Below, piece by piece: positions 6,376 through 8,811 of a stretch of 8,811 bases of DNA. Made by a program: the position numbers and the translations under genes. Origin of the DNA: Tectiglobus sp051009975 (GTDB lineage Bacteria > Pseudomonadota > Alphaproteobacteria > Rhizobiales > Hyphomicrobiaceae); assembly GCA_051009975.1 (NCBI GenBank), contig JBPCWA010000472.1, positions 1 through 8,811 of the forward strand. Direction: 5' to 3'. Numbering within the stretch: the first letter of the stretch is position 1; every line of letters starts with the position of its first letter. Below the pieces are notes generated by a model. It ran no database searches. It was given only the letters and a program-made list of their open reading frames with translations, and had not been told where the DNA came from.

Positions 6376-6929
6376 GGTCGGCTCAAAAAGGTCCACCCTC
6401 GCATTTGGCGGAGACGGGCCGAATCTACTCTCTTTGAAAGTGCCCATGTGGTTGCCTTCCTGCTGGTAACGTCGAACCAAGCCTTGATTCTGTTGCAATG
6501 TGTAGGCTTTCTCTGCCGGTTCGAGGGGCTGCGCGCGCCTCGCGTCGGCAGCAGATACGGCTCAAGTCTATCGAAGCCTCAAGCGCAGGGACGCTCGGTG
6601 TTGCGTCAATTGACCTGGAATTCACTCGGCTGGACTACAAGTCGATGTTTGCCGCAGCAAAGCACAAATTCACCAAAGCAGCCGAAAACTCTAGTTGCCC
6701 ATCAGTTTCAAATGTCCGCAATGTTTCCAGTTAACCGGACATTGCTAAACCGCGCGCTCGCGAAATTGGCACTCTCAGAAGCCATGGCAGTTTCGCCAGT
6801 CTCCGCATGGCTCACCCGGATTACAGTCTTGCCAAATGACGGACAGCGCATCAGGATGCAATTGTCGCAACCGTGTCACGACCCGCACTGGGCCGCCCTC
6901 AAATTGCAAGAACAGGAACTACAAACAAA
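6376..6929. other. Intergenic region with no recognisable gene
   Basis: About 550 bases between the MFS and AGCS genes. Open plus frames at 6448-6972 and 6498-6734 and a minus frame at 6425-6625 overlap each other. They have Ser/Arg/Gln-rich composition and no motif, and the first runs into the AGCS gene out of frame. I support no CDS here. An 8-bp inverted repeat (6711-6743) is the only structure noted. The region probably contains the AGCS promoter, but I could not place -35/-10 boxes with confidence. Confidence 0.5.
6711..6743. promoter_or_regulatory. Inverted repeat, possible operator
   Basis: AATGTCCG (6711-6718) and its exact complement CGGACATT (6736-6743) flank a 17-base spacer, about 190 bases upstream of the AGCS start. 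The geometry would suit a dimeric regulator binding two sites, but an 8-bp repeat can arise by chance. Confidence 0.35.
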
Positions 6930-8357
6930 ATGGCATTTCTTGAGAAAATCTTTGGCGTCATTGGTGACCTGACCTGGGGGTGGGCACTGATCCCCTTCCT
7001 GGTAATCTTCGGCCTCTTTCTAACCATCGCAACGAATTTCGTTCAGTTCCGCTACTTCATACGGATGTTCCGTGTCCTCTCGGGGGACTATCGATCCGCC
7101 GACCCGAATACCATCTCAGCGCGTGAAGCTCTGCTTGTTTCGGTTGGGGGACGTGTCGGGGGCGGCAACATTGCCGGTGTCGCGGTGGCGATTACCCTTG
7201 GCGGCCCGGGCGCTGTCTTCTGGATGTGGATGATAGCGATTGTCGGCATGGCAACCAGCCTTGTTGAATGCACCCTCGCGCAGCTGTTCAAGCGCAAACA
7301 AGAGGATGGCTCTTATCGTGGTGGTCCGGCACGTATGATTATGTACGGGCTGGGTGAAGATTATAAGTGGCTGGCAATACTTTACGCAATTTGCCTGATT
7401 GCTGCTTTCGGTATCGGTTTCCCAGCGTTCCAAGGAAATACTGTTGCGGGTGCAGCTGAGAATTCCTTTGGGCTGAACCGATACATCACTGCTGCCTTGC
7501 TCACTGCGGGCACCGGCTTCATCGTATTTGGAGGGATCCAACGTATCGCTAAAGCCGCCGACATCATCGTACCGATCATGGCCATTGGCTATATTTTTAT
7601 GGCGCTGATCGTCATCCTGTTGAACATCACTGAGATCCCGTCCATTATTGCCCTGATCGTTAAGAACGCTCTCGGATTTGAGGAAGCTGTCAGCGGCGGT
7701 ATGGGTGCGGCAATCGCTCAAGGCCTGCGCCGGGGATTGTTCTCAAACGAAGCTGGTTTGGGGTCCGCACCGAACGTTGCTGCTGCGGCTGACGTCAACC
7801 ATCCTGTTAGCCAAGGCATTACGCAATCGTTTTCGGTTTTCATCGATACGATTCTCATCTGTAGTTGCACCGCATTCATTATTCTTCTGAGTAATGTTTA
7901 CAATCCAGGCACCCAAGTCGACGGTGTCGTCCTCACGCAAACTGCATTGGCATCTCATCTCGGCAACTGGACGCAATATTTCCTGACTATTGCGGTATTG
8001 CTCTTTGCGTTCAGCTCGATCATCTACAATTACTATTTGGGAGAAAACGCAGTGTCGTTCATGACCAGTGCTCCTTCGGCACTGTTGGTATTCAAGTTTG
8101 TACTGATGGCGATTGTATTCCTCGGCGCAGTCGCACCTGGCGCAACGTCCGTGTTCTTCTTCTCTGATCCGATGATGGGCATCCTAGCGATAGTCAACCT
8201 GCTCGCACTGATGATGCTCTTCCCGATCCTGCGGCGCGTCCTTCGCGATTTTGATGATCAGAGAAAATCTGGTGTTGCTCGACCACTGTTTAACCCCGAA
8301 AAATTCCCGGATTTGGACCTCGACCACTCAGCCTGGCACCACAAGGACGCTGGCTAG
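6930..8357 (+). CDS. Sodium:alanine/glycine symporter (AGCS family)
   Basis: This is a sodium- (or proton-) coupled importer of alanine, glycine or a related small neutral amino acid in the inner membrane. The 475-residue protein is full length for the family, with about ten or eleven hydrophobic segments. Diagnostic sequences are SVGGRVGGGNIAGVAVAI (71-88), the AGCS signature GGPGAVFWMWMIAIVG (91-106), the strongly conserved GLRRGLFSNEAGLGSAPN (265-282), and FSSIIYNYYLGENA (361-374), each near-perfect. The C-terminal 35 residues are hydrophilic and cytoplasmic. The start at 6930 is chosen because MAFLEKIFGVIGDLTWGW matches the usual short N-terminus. An in-frame GTG at 6873 would add 19 residues of unrelated sequence. 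The ribosome site is weak (CAGGA, 6913-6917, far from the ATG). It appears to be a single-gene unit followed by a hairpin. Confidence 0.97.
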   Translation: MAFLEKIFGVIGDLTWGWALIPFLVIFGLFLTIATNFVQFRYFIRMFRVLSGDYRSADPNTISAREALLVSVGGRVGGGNIAGVAVAITLGGPGAVFWMWMIAIVGMATSLVECTLAQLFKRKQEDGSYRGGPARMIMYGLGEDYKWLAILYAICLIAAFGIGFPAFQGNTVAGAAENSFGLNRYITAALLTAGTGFIVFGGIQRIAKAADIIVPIMAIGYIFMALIVILLNITEIPSIIALIVKNALGFEEAVSGGMGAAIAQGLRRGLFSNEAGLGSAPNVAAAADVNHPVSQGITQSFSVFIDTILICSCTAFIILLSNVYNPGTQVDGVVLTQTALASHLGNWTQYFLTIAVLLFAFSSIIYNYYLGENAVSFMTSAPSALLVFKFVLMAIVFLGAVAPGATSVFFFSDPMMGILAIVNLLALMMLFPILRRVLRDFDDQRKSGVARPLFNPEKFPDLDLDHSAWHHKDAG

Positions 8358-8372
8358 CTGCTACAGCGACAG

Positions 8373-8399
8373 GAGTTCCCGGCGCTCAGCCGGGAACTC
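8373..8399 (+). terminator. Strong hairpin after the AGCS gene
   Basis: GAGTTCCCGGC (8373-8383) pairs perfectly with GCCGGGAACTC (8389-8399) around a 5-base loop, starting 15 bases after the AGCS stop. The 11-bp GC-rich stem is placed like a terminator, but the downstream bases (AATCATCG) are not a T-run. It may act as an mRNA 3'-end stabiliser or a weak terminator. Confidence 0.55.
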
Positions 8400-8445
8400 A
8401 ATCATCGAGTGACTCATGTGAGAAAAACAGCTTGGTACGAATGAA

Positions 8446-8553
8446 CGACTTTGTGGAACGCGCTCGCTCAGAGGGACGAAAGCGATTCTCATCTACCAGC
8501 GCACCGGGAATTTGCCTGCCGTGCAATTGTTGCTGAACCACCATACAGTTTGA
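8446..8553 (+). pseudogene. Degenerate C-terminus of a tyrosine recombinase (integrase)
   Basis: A plus-strand frame ending in TGA at 8551-8553 reads GTRSLRGTKAILIYQ then RTGNLPAVQLLLNHHTV. This matches the well-known catalytic region of phage-type/XerC-like integrases, usually of the form GTHSLRRTKA-x-LIY-x-x-TGNLRAVQLLLGH. The H of the H-x-x-R catalytic box is replaced by R, the second Arg of the SLRR run is Gly, and the usual G of LLLGH is Asn. The sequence stops right after this box, before the region of the catalytic tyrosine. No upstream integrase domain is present in frame. It is therefore a dead fragment, marking an old mobile-element end between the AGCS gene and the carrier-protein gene. 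Confidence 0.75.
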
Positions 8554-8581
8554 ATCATAATCGCCATGCGTATAAATGGTT

Positions 8582-8599
8582 CAACGATCAAGATCGTTG
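8582..8599. promoter_or_regulatory. 18-bp palindrome downstream of the ACP-like gene
   Basis: CAACGATC (8582-8589) and GATCGTTG (8592-8599) form a perfect inverted repeat with a 2-base centre (AA). It lies 22 bases beyond the stop of the minus-strand carrier-protein gene. No T-run follows on the minus strand, so it could be a protein-binding palindrome or a short 3'-end hairpin. Confidence 0.5.
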
Positions 8600-8621
8600 C
8601 GCCTACCTATGCCGAGAACAC

Positions 8622-8810
8622 TTAGCCGATCTCAGCGAATCCGTCGATCGTCGTGGCGCGTTGAGAATGCAACAACTCGTCCAGCATCTCACCGCTATAT
8701 CTGGACTCGACGAAATTAATGACCTCGCTGGCGCCGATGGAATCCACGCAACCATAGTCGAAGAGATGCACCTGCCGACGATATTCTTCGTCATCCTCGC
8801 CGACCTGAAA
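8622..8810 (-). CDS. Acyl carrier protein-like (phosphopantetheine-binding) protein, partial
   Basis: A minus-strand frame runs from the right edge of the window to TAA at 8622-8624, giving the last 62 residues of a protein whose start lies outside. After an acidic stretch (GEDDEEYRR) comes VHLFDYGCVDSIGASEVINF (14-33). This matches the carrier-protein signature in which the Ser of D-S (Ser24 here, codon 8741-8739) receives 4'-phosphopantetheine, with the usual L-F-D-Y-G before it and hydrophobic helix II after it. The C-terminus TTIDGFAEIG (53-62) fits the final helix of stand-alone carrier proteins of the DltC-like or specialised ACP type. Such proteins usually total 75-90 residues, so only about the first 15-30 are missing. 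Partner enzymes (an acyl or amino-acid ligase, a synthase) would be expected further right. Sequence beyond the edge is needed to name the pathway. Confidence 0.72.
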   Translation of the reverse strand, partial: FQVGEDDEEYRRQVHLFDYGCVDSIGASEVINFVESRYSGEMLDELLHSQRATTIDGFAEIG

Positions 8811-8811
8811 C

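Noticed and set aside
6448..6972. 174-residue plus-strand frame between the MFS and AGCS genes
   Set aside because: It enters the AGCS gene out of frame and has Ser/Gln/Leu-rich composition with no recognisable domain.
7116..7721. 201-residue minus-strand frame antisense to the AGCS gene
   Set aside because: It is a shadow of the symporter reading, which has near-perfect family motifs along the same bases.
8603..8794. 63-residue minus-strand frame at the right edge
   Set aside because: The neighbouring frame on the same strand carries the carrier-protein signature with Ser24, while this one is Ser/Arg/Cys-rich and featureless.

Overview
The window looks like chromosomal or large-replicon DNA of an alphaproteobacterium, probably a Hyphomicrobiales (rhizobial/Brucella-like) member. 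The grounds are moderate: medium GC content, the styles of the ABC permeases, short HPF-like protein and AGCS symporter, and a degenerate tyrosine recombinase. There is no rRNA, tRNA or housekeeping marker to fix the taxon. Six complete transporter or enzyme genes and one short HPF-like gene can be read confidently. The rest is spacer DNA with several decayed gene ends. No tRNA, rRNA or CRISPR array was seen.

Layout. (1) Positions 1-107 are an odd purine-rich tract without a single T. (2) 154-2743 is a tight plus-strand operon: two sugar-type ABC permeases (MalF/UgpA-like and MalG/UgpE-like, overlapping by 4 bases), then an endonuclease/exonuclease/phosphatase (EEP) fold hydrolase overlapping by 1 base. 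The solute-binding protein and ATPase must lie outside the window. A phosphodiesterase-fold enzyme beside an Ugp-like importer suggests uptake and cleavage of a phosphodiester or glycerophospho compound (inference). (3) 2846-2925 is a 15-bp minisatellite, followed by a short HPF/RaiA-like ribosome-associated protein (2989-3303). (4) 3304-4110 has no intact gene. It holds the 3' end of an unidentified minus-strand gene (3881-4066) and a well-formed minus-strand terminator (3721-3757). (5) A DJ-1/PfpI family gene (4111-4713, minus) is divergent from an MFS permease (5209-6375, plus). The 495-bp region between them carries a possible LysR-like gene remnant and a 15-bp direct repeat. (6) 6376-6929 has no recognisable gene, only a small inverted repeat. 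(7) 6930-8357 is a sodium:alanine/glycine symporter (AGCS), followed by a strong hairpin. (8) 8358-8811 has a degenerate tyrosine-recombinase C-terminus (8446-8553) and, entering from the right on the minus strand, the C-terminal part of an acyl carrier protein-like gene (8622-8810).

How the genes work together. Apart from the ABC-EEP operon, and possibly the DJ-1/MFS divergent pair, the genes look like independent transport and metabolic units. The joints between them carry scars of recombination: integrase remnant, truncated gene ends and tandem repeats. I found no convincing new multi-gene system. The most interesting items are the EEP enzyme in an Ugp-like operon, the T-free edge tract, the minisatellite, and the gene remnants plus carrier-protein gene that simple ORF calling misses.
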